A DNA stretch of 64,000 nt, taken from positions 558,001 to 622,000 of the forward strand of contig JACKOK010000002.1 in NCBI GenBank assembly GCA_024234365.1, read 5' to 3'. Origin of the DNA: Pseudomonadales bacterium. GTDB taxonomy: Bacteria > Pseudomonadota > Gammaproteobacteria > Pseudomonadales > Pseudohongiellaceae. Below the pieces are notes generated by a model that worked only from the letters and a program-made list of their open reading frames with translations, had not been told where the DNA came from and searched no databases. This document shows, piece after piece, positions 26,990 through 35,243 of this stretch (position 1 is its first letter; every line of letters starts with the position of its first letter). The position numbers were made by a program, and so were the translations under genes.

Positions 26990-27043
26990 TTCCAATCCTC
27001 GATGTGTGTACAGGCTTCGTTGGTTGATGCGTGTGCTTCGTCG

Positions 27044-27170
27044 TGCGCTCTGGATGGGGGGCGCCACCATTCAGGACACGCCAAAAAGCGGGCGTCCCAG
27101 CCCAGGCTCGGCTCGCGCCGTCCCTGGCGCGAGACGGTCCTGCACGGTGGCGCCTCCCATCCAGAGCGCA
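27044..27170 (+). repeat. Twin-hairpin repeat element, copy C (subtype 1, core on plus strand)
   Basis: The outer stem pairs 27044-27077 with 27137-27170 (two mismatches and one G-T in 34 positions) around the 59-nt core 27078-27136. Hairpin 1 (27090-27103) has stem GGGC/GCCC and loop GTCCCA; hairpin 2 (27112-27133) has stem CTCGCGCC/GGCGCGAG and loop GTCCCT. The hairpin 1 stem differs from the other copies at three positions on both sides, a clear compensatory change. It is the only unpaired copy. It sits 55 bp upstream of the porin start, so the porin leader RNA would carry the GGA-loop strand. Confidence 0.9.
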
Positions 27171-27257
27171 GATCGTGCCAAGGCCTGGCGTTTGAGTGGT
27201 TCGTGCAAGCGTTCGGATGTTCTTCAGTTTTCATCCAGGCGAGTCCGGAAAAGAGGC

Positions 27258-27291
27258 AAAAAAAAGCCTGCACTCCCTGGGGAGTGCAGGC
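27258..27291 (-). terminator. Leader terminator (attenuator) upstream of the porin/nasTS genes
   Basis: On the minus strand GCCTGCACTCC pairs with GGAGTGCAGGC and is followed by eight T. No minus-strand gene lies to its right, so it is not the end of an upstream gene. It is 268 bp before the porin start, behind a sigma-54-like sequence. A second NasT-controlled attenuator is the simplest reading. Confidence 0.75.
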
Positions 27292-27341
27292 ATCGTTGCC
27301 CGATTTAAATGTGATACTGGAGAGTACTACGCGAATATCTA

Positions 27342-27358
27342 ATCAAGAAGCGGGCCAA
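27342..27358 (-). promoter_or_regulatory. Weak sigma-54-like promoter for the porin leader
   Basis: The minus strand reads TTGGCCCGCTTCTTGAT; the -24 GG is right, but the -12 element has GA in place of GC. The expected start near 27331 would place the attenuator within the first 75 bases of RNA. Confidence 0.35.
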
Positions 27359-27575
27359 CTTATGCAAATCTTTTAAAAACAATGGCTTAGATATTTTTTG
27401 TTGGATGGGGGTGCAAAAAGAGAAAAAACGCCTGCGCCATCGTGCAGCGAAATCGGGCGTGACGCACTCTATGAGGGCGCTTGGTGAGTGACAGATTGAC
27501 GCCTGGGCTGCCCGGGCTGTACTTTCCAATACCATATCTCCCGTTCCCATCCGCTCATCTCCAGGAGGAGCCCAC

Positions 27576-28019
27576 ATGTTGCCAGGCACCCGTCTGACTC
27601 CTTTTCATCTTGCCATTCAGGTGCGTGATCTTGCGGAGGCGCGGGAATTTTACGGCGAATTTCTGGGGCTGCCGGAAGGGCGCAGTTCCGATCACTGGAT
27701 TGATTTCAATCTGCTGGGCCATCAACTGGTGGTGCATCTGAATCCGCAGCTGGGTCCGCAAGGCAGCGTCAATCACATCGGCAACCCTGTAGACGGCCAC
27801 GGGGTCCCCGTACCGCATTTCGGTGTGGTGCTGGAGATGGATGCCTGGGAGGCCTTCGCCGAGCGCATGCGGGGAAGGGTGGATTTTGTGATAGAGCCCT
27901 ATATCCGCTTCCGTGGTCAGCCTGGCGAACAGGCCACCATGTTCTTTCTGGACCCTTCCGGCAATGCGCTGGAGTTCAAGGCGTTTCGCGATATCGAAGG
28001 CAGCCTTTTCGCGAAGTGA
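27576..28019 (+). CDS. VOC-superfamily (glyoxalase/dioxygenase fold) protein
   Basis: The 147-residue protein has paired beta-alpha-beta-beta-beta modules. Expected metal ligands are visible: His in FHLAIQV near residue 12, His in PHFGVV near 87 and Glu in NALEFKAF near 133. The ending FFLDPSGNALEFK is characteristic of a broad group of uncharacterised VOC enzymes. The substrate cannot be told from sequence. A strong AGGAGGAG precedes the ATG. It stands alone between the nitrate locus and an exported hydrolase. Confidence 0.85.
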   Translation: MLPGTRLTPFHLAIQVRDLAEAREFYGEFLGLPEGRSSDHWIDFNLLGHQLVVHLNPQLGPQGSVNHIGNPVDGHGVPVPHFGVVLEMDAWEAFAERMRGRVDFVIEPYIRFRGQPGEQATMFFLDPSGNALEFKAFRDIEGSLFAK

Positions 28020-28149
28020 CCTGGCACGTTTGTCGTCTGATCGCGGGTTTCCCACCCAAATGTGGTATTGCGTCAAGGAAAGTGCCATTTGATCATGCTA
28101 ACATGAGACATGAACAGGTAGAGACGGAATTCAAAGAGGAGATGAAATC

Positions 28150-29655
28150 ATGAACAGAGCCATACAGGCTGTTGCATCGACTTTGCTGCTGCTTTTCGTG
28201 GCGCTGCTGGGCGGGACTGTGGCGCTGGCCGCAGAACGAACGGTTACGGCACCGGCCCTGCAGGAGGGTTCCTATGCCGTGGGCAGCAGCAATCTTTCCC
28301 TGAATGACAGCAAGGTGAGCCAGCTCAGCGCAGAAGGGCTCAGCAGCGAACAATTGCTGCGCGGAATCGCCCACAATGGTTCTGCCCGCTATGTGGACGA
28401 GCTGCTGTTGCACCGCGATGCGGCCCTGTCCTTCACGCTTCAGGTGCCCAATGACAGCAAACTTTACGGCGCCTCTGCAGGTACACAGATTCCCTATGTC
28501 GCCGTGCTTCTGTACCCGACCACGGCGACAAATGCGCGGGCGGATTACGCGATCTTTCCCGACACCACCCTGCCTCATATGCAGGGTGATGGTGAGGCAG
28601 CACTGTTCGCGAGTGACAGTGATCGCTACCCCTTGCTGGTGTACTCACACGGCTCCGGCGGCTTTCCGCAGTCCTCGCAGATGCTCTACCTGAAAACCCT
28701 GGCCAGCCACGGCTATATGGTGCTGGCCGTGTTCCACGGGGATAACCGCTTCGGGGACACCGAGGAGCGCAAGTTCAATCTGCGCCCGCTGACGGTGAAA
28801 ACCGCGCTGGATGTGTTGCTGGCAGACAGCCGCTTTGCCGGGCATATCGATACCTCCCGTATCGGAGGTCTGGGCGAGAGTTTTGGTGGCGCCACCATGA
28901 TGGCACTGCTGGGCGGGAAAAAAGTGAACCCGGATGCCAGCAGTGTGATTGCCAATGATCTGATCACCACCACGGTGGACACGCGCATTGGGGCAGCCGC
29001 CACGATCGTGCCCTATATGGGGCAGGGGGTCTACGCATTCCTGGGCAATAACAGTGCCGGTGCGGCCACGATTGATCGTCCCTTCATGGCCAACTCGGCC
29101 GCCTCGGATGAGGTCACGGATTACAGCAAGGTGCAGGCCGCCCTGGACCAGATCAGTGGCACAAAATACCTGGTGCAGTATGACGGCGAAAAACATGCCA
29201 TGGGCGCAGGGGCCACGGCGGATGCCTATGCCTGGATGAAAATTTTTGTCGATGCCTATGTGAAGAAGGAGGCCGGGGCTGCCGACCTGCTGGCCAGCAT
29301 GAGCGCGGTGGCCGGTAGTGGCAGCGATTCACTGGTGAAGGTCAATGCAGCACAAACGCCGGTGGTTTTCCCGGAGTTTGCAGACCTGACGGTCAGTGTG
29401 AAGGGCGTTTATGTGGGCGCCGACCGCTACGATGTCATGTTGCAGCTGGTGTCGGAGAACCCGATCACCTTCACCCTGATTGCCGCCGAAAATTCCGCGG
29501 TCAGCACGCTGAGCACGGGGTCCTTCTCGAACAATGTGCTGACGATTCCCAGGGTAATTGTGAACGGAGCTCCGTATCGGGTCACCATGGCCGTGAGCAA
29601 TGACAACCCGATACAGTTTGCTCTGAGCACTGCGGACCCCGTAGCCTCACCGTAA
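28150..29655 (+). CDS. Secreted alpha/beta hydrolase, dienelactone-hydrolase/PAF-acetylhydrolase-like
   Basis: The 501-residue protein has a signal peptide (residues 1-28), an alpha/beta-hydrolase domain and a C-terminal beta-rich tail. Catalytic marks are the oxyanion region YPLLVYSHGSGGFP near residue 165 and the nucleophile elbow GLGESFGG near 241; a His in YDGEKHAMG near 352 is the probable third triad member. The tail contains two similar stretches (MLQLVSENPITFTL and VTMAVSNDNPIQFAL). The substrate is unknown, probably an ester or lipid outside the cytoplasm. AGAGGAG precedes the start. An isolated transcription unit. Confidence 0.82.
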   Translation: MNRAIQAVASTLLLLFVALLGGTVALAAERTVTAPALQEGSYAVGSSNLSLNDSKVSQLSAEGLSSEQLLRGIAHNGSARYVDELLLHRDAALSFTLQVPNDSKLYGASAGTQIPYVAVLLYPTTATNARADYAIFPDTTLPHMQGDGEAALFASDSDRYPLLVYSHGSGGFPQSSQMLYLKTLASHGYMVLAVFHGDNRFGDTEERKFNLRPLTVKTALDVLLADSRFAGHIDTSRIGGLGESFGGATMMALLGGKKVNPDASSVIANDLITTTVDTRIGAAATIVPYMGQGVYAFLGNNSAGAATIDRPFMANSAASDEVTDYSKVQAALDQISGTKYLVQYDGEKHAMGAGATADAYAWMKIFVDAYVKKEAGAADLLASMSAVAGSGSDSLVKVNAAQTPVVFPEFADLTVSVKGVYVGADRYDVMLQLVSENPITFTLIAAENSAVSTLSTGSFSNNVLTIPRVIVNGAPYRVTMAVSNDNPIQFALSTADPVASP

Positions 29656-29674
29656 GTCTGCCCGGGGGCGGGGC

Positions 29675-30856
29675 TCAGTAGACTTCGAACAGCCCCGCAG
29701 CACCCATACCGCCGCCGATGCACATGGTGCACACGACATACCTGGCGCCGCGTCGTTTACCCTCGATCAGCGCGTGGCCGACCATGCGCGCGCCGCTCAT
29801 GCCGTAGGGGTGGCCGATGGAGATGGCGCCACCGTTCACATTCAGCAATTCGTCGGGGATGCCGAGTTTGTCGCGGCAGTACAGCACCTGCACCGCAAAG
29901 GCCTCGTTGAGCTCCCACAGGCCGATGTCTTCCATGCGCAGGCCGAAACGCTGCAGCAGCTTGGGCACGGCGAACACCGGGCCGATGCCCATCTCGTCCG
30001 GGTCACACCCGGCCACGGCGATACCGCGGTAGGCGCCCAGCGCTTCCAGGCCACGCTGCTCTGCCAGTTTGCTGTCCATCAGCACGGCGGCGGAGGCGCC
30101 ATCGGAGAGCTGGCTGGCGTTGCCAGCGGTGATGCAGCCGCCCTCGATCACGGGTTTGAGAGAGGCAAGTCCCTGCGCCGTGGTATCGGCACGATTGCCT
30201 TCGTCGCGGTTCAACAAGGTATTTTCAAAGCTGATTTCGCCGGTGTCCTTGTTCATCACGCCCTTGACCGAGGCCATGGGCACAATCTCATCATCGAACT
30301 TGTTGGCGGCCTGTGCAGCGGCGGTGCGCTGCTGGCTCTGCAGGCTGTAGGCGTCCTGATCCTCACGGCTGATGCCATAGCGGCTGGCCACCACCTCTGC
30401 CGTTTGCAGCATGGGCATATAGGCATGGGGAGAGGCGGCGAGCACATTGGGGTCGGTGGTGCGGTACTGGTTGCGGTGCTCGTTCTGCACCAGGGAGATG
30501 GACTCCAGACCTCCACCCACCACGATGGGCATGCGATCCACCAGAATCTGCTTGGCGGCGGTGGCAATGGCCATCATGCCCGAGGCGCACTGGCGGTCCA
30601 TGCTCATGCCGGAGACGCTGTTGGGCAGGCCCGCCGCCACGGCGGCAAGGCGCCCGATGTTATAGCCGGAGCTGCCCTGCTGCATGGCGCAGCCCATGAT
30701 GACGTCATCCACTTCCGCCGGGTCGATGCCCGCCCGCGCCAGTGCGCTGCGAATGGCGTGGCCGCCCAGGCTGGGAGCATCCGTGTTGTTGAAGGCGCCG
30801 CGATAGGCTTTGCCAATGGGGGTTCTGGCGGTGGCAACGATGACGGCTTCTGACAT
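29675..30856 (-). CDS. Acetyl-CoA acyltransferase (thiolase)
   Basis: This 393-residue thiolase has all catalytic motifs: the acyl-binding cysteine in MDRQCASGMM near residue 89, NEAFAVQ, GHPYGMSG with the catalytic His, and the second cysteine in CTMCIGGGMGAAG near the end. GHPYG instead of GHPIG is typical of a subgroup that degrades branched or longer acyl-CoA, but biosynthetic use is possible. The start is at MSEAVIVATARTPIG. A palindrome at 30900-30918 upstream suggests TetR-type control. There is no acyl-CoA dehydrogenase or hydratase beside it. Confidence 0.92.
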   Translation of the reverse strand: MSEAVIVATARTPIGKAYRGAFNNTDAPSLGGHAIRSALARAGIDPAEVDDVIMGCAMQQGSSGYNIGRLAAVAAGLPNSVSGMSMDRQCASGMMAIATAAKQILVDRMPIVVGGGLESISLVQNEHRNQYRTTDPNVLAASPHAYMPMLQTAEVVASRYGISREDQDAYSLQSQQRTAAAQAANKFDDEIVPMASVKGVMNKDTGEISFENTLLNRDEGNRADTTAQGLASLKPVIEGGCITAGNASQLSDGASAAVLMDSKLAEQRGLEALGAYRGIAVAGCDPDEMGIGPVFAVPKLLQRFGLRMEDIGLWELNEAFAVQVLYCRDKLGIPDELLNVNGGAISIGHPYGMSGARMVGHALIEGKRRGARYVVCTMCIGGGMGAAGLFEVY

Positions 30857-30899
30857 GATTTCTCCCTCTTCTGACGATTGCGGACAGTGCCCGGAGTGT

Positions 30900-30918
30900 A
30901 ACCGAACGTCTGTTCGTT
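30900..30918. promoter_or_regulatory. Palindrome upstream of the thiolase gene
   Basis: CGAAC and GTTCG flank the four bases GTCT, 45-60 bp upstream of the thiolase start. Short dyads of this type are used by TetR-family regulators of fatty-acid degradation. The assignment is only by resemblance. Confidence 0.4.
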
Positions 30919-31088
30919 GCCTATGTCTGCTGCCTGCCTCCCATCCTCTGTGCGATTTCTTGTATGGGGCGGGATTGGAGGTTTTGACAAGCTTTCGGTC
31001 GTGGTGTTCATAGAGCCTTGTGCTATTGTGCGGGCACAAACTGTGCAGATCATGCCCGTTGCGGGTGGATGATCGGGAGAATAAAAAC

Positions 31089-32786
31089 GTGCGACGAGCG
31101 ATGCGGAATTTGCTGGTGACAGGCCTGCTGTTGGGCGGCGGTATTGCCCAGGCGGCGGAACGGGTGGGGGATTTCTCCCTGCTGGATCAAAACGGTGTCT
31201 TCCATCACATGGGCTGGTATGAGGACAGCAAGGCCATTGCCTTTCTGGTGCAGGTCAACGGCAGCGTCGATACCCGTGCCGCCATGGCCGACTATCAGGC
31301 GCTGGCGGCCCGTTTTGCCGAACAGGGCATCGAATTCATGCTGATCAACCCCCTCGGAGAGGAACGGGCCAGTGTCAAGGCGCAGGCCGGGGAGCTGGGC
31401 ACTGAGCTGCCGATCCTGATTGACGATGCCGGTATCGTGGCGCAGGCCATGGGGGTGGACACCAGTGGCGAGGCGTTTCTTTATGATCCGCGCAGCTTCA
31501 GCGTGATCTATCGCGGTTCGCTGGCGGGCCTGGCCTCGGCCGCCGAGGATGTGGTGGCGGGCAGGTCAGTGAGTACTCCCTCGGTGGCGGTACAGGGCGC
31601 TCCCGTGAGCTACCCGGCACGCCATGCCGAGGTCTCCTACAGCCGTGAAGTCTCCCCGATTCTGGCCGAGAACTGTGCCAGCTGCCATCGCGAGGGCGGC
31701 ATTGCCCCCTTCGCCATGGACAGCCATGCCATGGTGCAGGGCTGGTCGCCGATGATCCGGGAAGTGCTGATGACCAAGCGCATGCCGCCAGGGCAGATCG
31801 ACCCGCATGTCGGGCATTTCAGCAACGACTATGTGCTGGCCGTGGAAGACCAGCAGAAGCTGATTGACTGGATCGCAGCCGGTGCACAGAAGGACGGCGA
31901 TGCCGACCCTCTGGCGCAACTGGAATGGCCGGCCACCAAATGGGCACTGGGCGAGCCGGACATGATCATCAAGGTGCCGCCGCAGACGATTCCCGCCACG
32001 GGAGTGCTCGACTACATCACGGTCGAGGTGCCCATCGAGCTGGATCGTGACCGCTGGGTGCGCGCCAGCCAGTACATCCCGGGTGACCGCACGGTGCTGC
32101 ACCACACGCTGAATGAACTGGTGGCCCCGGGGGCACGACGCATGGGTTTCCTGGGCGGTGGTGATCCCGAACAGGCCAATATCACGCCCTATATTCCCGG
32201 AGCCGAACCCGCCATCGAACCGCCCAATACCGGTGGGCTGCTGAAGGTTGGTTCTACCCTGCGCCTGCAACTGCACTACACCACCAATGGCAAGGAGACG
32301 GTGGATGCGAGCGAGATCGGTGTGTGGTTCTACCCGGACGACCAGATTCCGCAGGAACGCATGTCGGGCCAGTGTGCCTGCATCTTCCCCATGGGCTGGA
32401 CGAATATTCCGCCCTATGACCCCGCCTTCGAGCAGAGCAAGAGCGTGGTGCTGGAACAGGATGTGTATATGCAGTCCTTCCTGCCCCATATGCACTTTCG
32501 TGGCAAGAGCATGCGCTTTACCGCCTACTATCCCGATGGGCGCGAGGAGCAGCTGATCAATATCGCCAATTACAACTATAACTGGCAGATCGCCTATCAG
32601 CTGGAAGAGCCGAAATTCCTGCCCGCCGGTACCCGTATCGAGGCGGTGGGCACCTACGACAACTCCACCCGCAACAAGTCCAACCCGGACCCGGCCCGCG
32701 AAGTGCCCTGGGGCGATCAGAGCTGGGACGAGATGTTCTTCGGTGCCATGAGCTGGAAGAACGCGGATCAGCTCAGTTCGCGCTGA
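31089..32786 (+). CDS. Redoxin - cytochrome c-type heme site - copper type II monooxygenase fusion
   Basis: The 565-residue exported protein combines three parts. After the signal peptide (ending GIAQA) a thioredoxin/AhpC-like domain (about 23-160) lacks an active CxxC. A single heme-binding CASCH follows near residue 197, in the context SPILAENCASCHREGG. The C-terminal half resembles copper type II ascorbate-dependent monooxygenases, with HH in DRTVLHHTLNE near 336 and HMHFRGKS near 468 as copper ligands. The substrate is unknown. I chose the GTG at 31089 because GGAG lies eight bases upstream; an ATG four codons later is possible. A terminator follows. Confidence 0.85.
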   Translation: MRRAMRNLLVTGLLLGGGIAQAAERVGDFSLLDQNGVFHHMGWYEDSKAIAFLVQVNGSVDTRAAMADYQALAARFAEQGIEFMLINPLGEERASVKAQAGELGTELPILIDDAGIVAQAMGVDTSGEAFLYDPRSFSVIYRGSLAGLASAAEDVVAGRSVSTPSVAVQGAPVSYPARHAEVSYSREVSPILAENCASCHREGGIAPFAMDSHAMVQGWSPMIREVLMTKRMPPGQIDPHVGHFSNDYVLAVEDQQKLIDWIAAGAQKDGDADPLAQLEWPATKWALGEPDMIIKVPPQTIPATGVLDYITVEVPIELDRDRWVRASQYIPGDRTVLHHTLNELVAPGARRMGFLGGGDPEQANITPYIPGAEPAIEPPNTGGLLKVGSTLRLQLHYTTNGKETVDASEIGVWFYPDDQIPQERMSGQCACIFPMGWTNIPPYDPAFEQSKSVVLEQDVYMQSFLPHMHFRGKSMRFTAYYPDGREEQLINIANYNYNWQIAYQLEEPKFLPAGTRIEAVGTYDNSTRNKSNPDPAREVPWGDQSWDEMFFGAMSWKNADQLSSR

Positions 32787-32800
32787 GTGCTGCCCCTAAC

Positions 32801-32828
32801 AAAAAGGCCACCCGAGGGTGGCCTTTTT
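32801..32828. terminator. Bidirectional Rho-independent terminator
   Basis: AAAAAGGCCACCC pairs with GGGTGGCCTTTTT around a short loop, giving T-runs on both strands. It serves both the monooxygenase fusion (plus) and the AbgT gene (minus), which converge here. Confidence 0.92.
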
Positions 32829-32846
32829 GTTTCTGCAGGACGCACC

Positions 32847-34427
32847 TTACAGCACATATCCCGACCCTGCCCCCGGCCCCAGCGGCAGCCCCAGCACGAT
32901 CCACACGACCACCATGATGGTGCCGACAATCAGCAGCCACACGGAATAGGGAATCATCACGGCGGCGAGGCTGCCCAGGCCAAACTCCTTCTGCCAGCGC
33001 TGGGCGAACATCAGGATCAGCGGGAAATAGGGCATCAGCGGAGTGATGATATTGGTGGCGCCATCGCCCACGCGATAGGCTGCCGTGCTCATCTCCGGGC
33101 TTACACCCAGCAGCATCAGCATGGGCACCAGTACCGGGGCCAGTAATGCCCACTTGGCGCTGGCGGAGCCGATGAAGAGGTTGATCAATGCCGTCATCAG
33201 CACCACCAGCACCAGCAGGACGGACATGGGCAGCTCACTGCCCTGGATCACCCCGGCGCCCTTTACGGCGAAGATCAGGCCCAGATTGGACCAGTTGAAC
33301 ATGGCCACGAAGTGCGCGGCGGCGAAGGCCAGCACCAGATAATAGGACAGGTCGGCCATCGCCTCGGACATCATGCGTACCACATCGCGGTGGTTCTTCA
33401 CCGTGCCCGTGGTGGCGCCATAGGCCCAACCGGCGGCGAGGAAGAGAATGAAGAAGGCGGCCACCAGGGACTGGTAGAAGGGTTGCATGCGTGCGGCCCC
33501 GGCGTCCTCGTTGATCAGGGGGGTGCCGGGGATGAAGCACAGCGCCGCCCACACCACGACCACGGCCAGGCAGGCCCAACCGGCACTTGCCAGGCCCTTG
33601 CGCTCCTCAGGTGTGATATCGCCGCTGCTTTTCACCAGCCCGGCGGTGCTGCTGCTGGCATTGGGGCCCAGCGGTGCCAGGCGTGGTTCGATGACCTTGT
33701 CTGTCAGGTACCAGATCACCGGCAGGAAGAAGACGGTCATGGCGGCAATGAAATACCAGTTGCCGGCGATGTTGGCGGTCCAGTCCGGGGCGATGGTCTG
33801 CCCGGCAGCCTGGGTGATGCCGAACAACAGTGCATCGAGCTGCCCGGGCATCAGGTTGGCGGAGAAGCCGCCGGAAACCCCGGCAAAGGCGGCGGCAATC
33901 CCCGCGATGGGATGGCGCCCGGCGGCGGCAAAGATGATGCCGGCCAGGGGAATCAGCACCACATAGGCCGCATCGGTGGCCAGGTTGCCGACCATGGCGA
34001 CCAGCGCGATTACCGGGGTCAGCAGAAATTTCGGGGCGCTGCGCACCACGGCGCTCATCGCGGTGGCAAACAGACCCGAACGTTCCGCAACGCCCGCGCC
34101 CAGCATGACCAGCAGGACGAAACCCAGGGGGTAGAACCCGGCGAAGGTTGCTGGCATCTGCACCAGCAGACGCTGGATGTTCTCCGCCGAGAGCAGGCTG
34201 GCGGCCTCGATCACCAGAGCATTGCCGTCAGCATCCACCTGGGTGGGGTGAAGTGCCGAGAAACCCGCCAGCGCGGCAATCACGCTGACCACGACCAGCA
34301 TGCCGATCAGGATAAAAAAGATGAAGACCGGGTCTGGCAGGCGATTGCCAGTGCGTTCGATCCAGCCAAGCAGGCCGGTCATCTCGGAGGAAGCTGGGGT
34401 GGGGGTTTTTGCATCGGATGTTGTCAT
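32847..34427 (-). CDS. AbgT-family transporter
   Basis: The 526-residue inner-membrane protein has about 12 helices and belongs to AbgT (p-aminobenzoyl-glutamate uptake in E. coli; sulfonamide efflux by MtrF in Neisseria). Family marks are NRLPDPVFIFFILIGML at the N-terminus, AVVRSAPKFLLTPVIALVAM, and FIGSASAKWALLAPV near residue 435. The start is at MTTSDAKT; a GTG nine codons upstream is possible. No aminobenzoyl-glutamate hydrolase gene lies nearby, so direction and substrate remain open. Confidence 0.9.
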   Translation of the reverse strand: MTTSDAKTPTPASSEMTGLLGWIERTGNRLPDPVFIFFILIGMLVVVSVIAALAGFSALHPTQVDADGNALVIEAASLLSAENIQRLLVQMPATFAGFYPLGFVLLVMLGAGVAERSGLFATAMSAVVRSAPKFLLTPVIALVAMVGNLATDAAYVVLIPLAGIIFAAAGRHPIAGIAAAFAGVSGGFSANLMPGQLDALLFGITQAAGQTIAPDWTANIAGNWYFIAAMTVFFLPVIWYLTDKVIEPRLAPLGPNASSSTAGLVKSSGDITPEERKGLASAGWACLAVVVVWAALCFIPGTPLINEDAGAARMQPFYQSLVAAFFILFLAAGWAYGATTGTVKNHRDVVRMMSEAMADLSYYLVLAFAAAHFVAMFNWSNLGLIFAVKGAGVIQGSELPMSVLLVLVVLMTALINLFIGSASAKWALLAPVLVPMLMLLGVSPEMSTAAYRVGDGATNIITPLMPYFPLILMFAQRWQKEFGLGSLAAVMIPYSVWLLIVGTIMVVVWIVLGLPLGPGAGSGYVL

Positions 34428-34731
34428 CGTTTTCTTCTTCTGCCGCTGAAACACAATGGCGGAAGTGTTGCATGGATGGGGGGAGGCGACAAGCCAGTGG
34501 TGTTTTGACGGAGGGAAGGGGATCAGCAGCAGGGCTGGCCCCTCAAAACGGATGGTGAGGCGTTCCGTAGGAGCCAGCCCTGCTGGCGATCTGGAATCGG
34601 TGATTAAACGCAGGTGGCTCCCCCGTGCGCCATATCCTCATGACGCACGGGGTCGCCGTCCAGGCCAGGGCCCGGGTGCTTCCTGTCTGCATGAACCGCT
34701 TGTGGTTCAGTGCTTCCAGTATAAACCACTT
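34428..34731. other. Intergenic region between abgT-family gene and XRE regulator
   Basis: This 304-bp divergent region holds one REP-like copy and two related palindromes described separately. No further gene or RNA is evident. Confidence 0.7.
34566..34590 (+). repeat. REP-like sequence
   Basis: It consists of a GTAGGAGCC head, GCCAGC/GCTGGC hairpin and terminal GAT. It is a single copy in the divergent region between the AbgT-type transporter and the XRE regulator. Confidence 0.85.
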
Positions 34732-34740
34732 ATGGTTTAT
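34691..34740. promoter_or_regulatory. Two related operator-like palindromes, the second covering the XRE start codon
   Basis: The first dyad (34691-34710) has TGAACC facing GGTTCA; the second (34721-34740) has ATAAACCA facing TGGTTTAT. Both share the core AACC-N-CTT-N-TGGTT. Their starts are 30 bases apart, three helical turns. The second includes the ATG at 34732. This is the layout of cooperative autorepression. Confidence 0.65.
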
Positions 34741-35088
34741 CTGCGGCAGCGATTGGCAAGGTATATACGGGAGAGGCGGGGCAAAATACCGCAGCGGGTG
34801 TTCGCCCGCAAAATCGGTGTTGCCCAGTCCACTATCATGCGCATCGAGAATGAAGACCAGAATGTCACGCTGAGCACCCTGGAGGCCTTGTGTCAGGTGT
34901 TTCACGCGGATATTGCAGAGTTGTTCCCGCCGCTGGAGACAACGCGTGTCTACTCCTCCGGTGTGCCACTCGGTCTGGGTGTGCCGGAGCGGGGCAGTGC
35001 CGCCACCGTGCATGACGAGCCGGCAGAGCACAAAACCTCCACAGGAAAGCGTGGGCGCAAAAAGACGCCATCGCCAGCGCGCAAATGA
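34732..35088 (+). CDS. XRE-family helix-turn-helix transcriptional regulator
   Basis: The 118-residue protein has a Cro/C1-type HTH at residues 5-60 (RKIGVAQSTIMRIENEDQN) and a basic, low-complexity C-terminal tail ending KRGRKKTPSPARK. The frame is open far upstream, but the ATG at 34732 starts right before the HTH and is embedded in an operator-like dyad, so I use it. There is no toxin gene next to it, so an orphan regulator or autoregulated repressor is more likely than an antitoxin. REP copies follow directly. Confidence 0.75.
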   Translation: MVYLRQRLARYIRERRGKIPQRVFARKIGVAQSTIMRIENEDQNVTLSTLEALCQVFHADIAELFPPLETTRVYSSGVPLGLGVPERGSAATVHDEPAEHKTSTGKRGRKKTPSPARK

Positions 35089-35091
35089 TCT

Positions 35092-35236
35092 GATCGCCTG
35101 CAGGGCAGGCTCCTACGGACGTTGTTTGGTGTACTGTAGGAGCCAGCCCTGCTGGCGATAGCGGCCCCTACGGGGTTTGTTCGGGTATGTGCCTGTGCCT
35201 GTGTCTGTGCCGTAGGAGCCAGCCCTGCTGGCGATA
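35092..35236. repeat. Cluster of three REP-like sequences
   Basis: Copies lie at 35092-35117 (minus, stem GCCTGC/GCAGGC), 35135-35160 (plus) and 35211-35236 (plus, both GCCAGC/GCTGGC). They fill the gap between the convergent XRE and YqaA-family genes; the first two form an inverted pair. Confidence 0.88.
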
Positions 35237-35243
35237 ACGCTTG

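Noticed and set aside
27258..27291. Ordinary terminator of a minus-strand gene to its right
   Set aside because: The nearest gene on the right (27576, VOC protein) is on the plus strand, and no credible minus-strand coding frame ends there.
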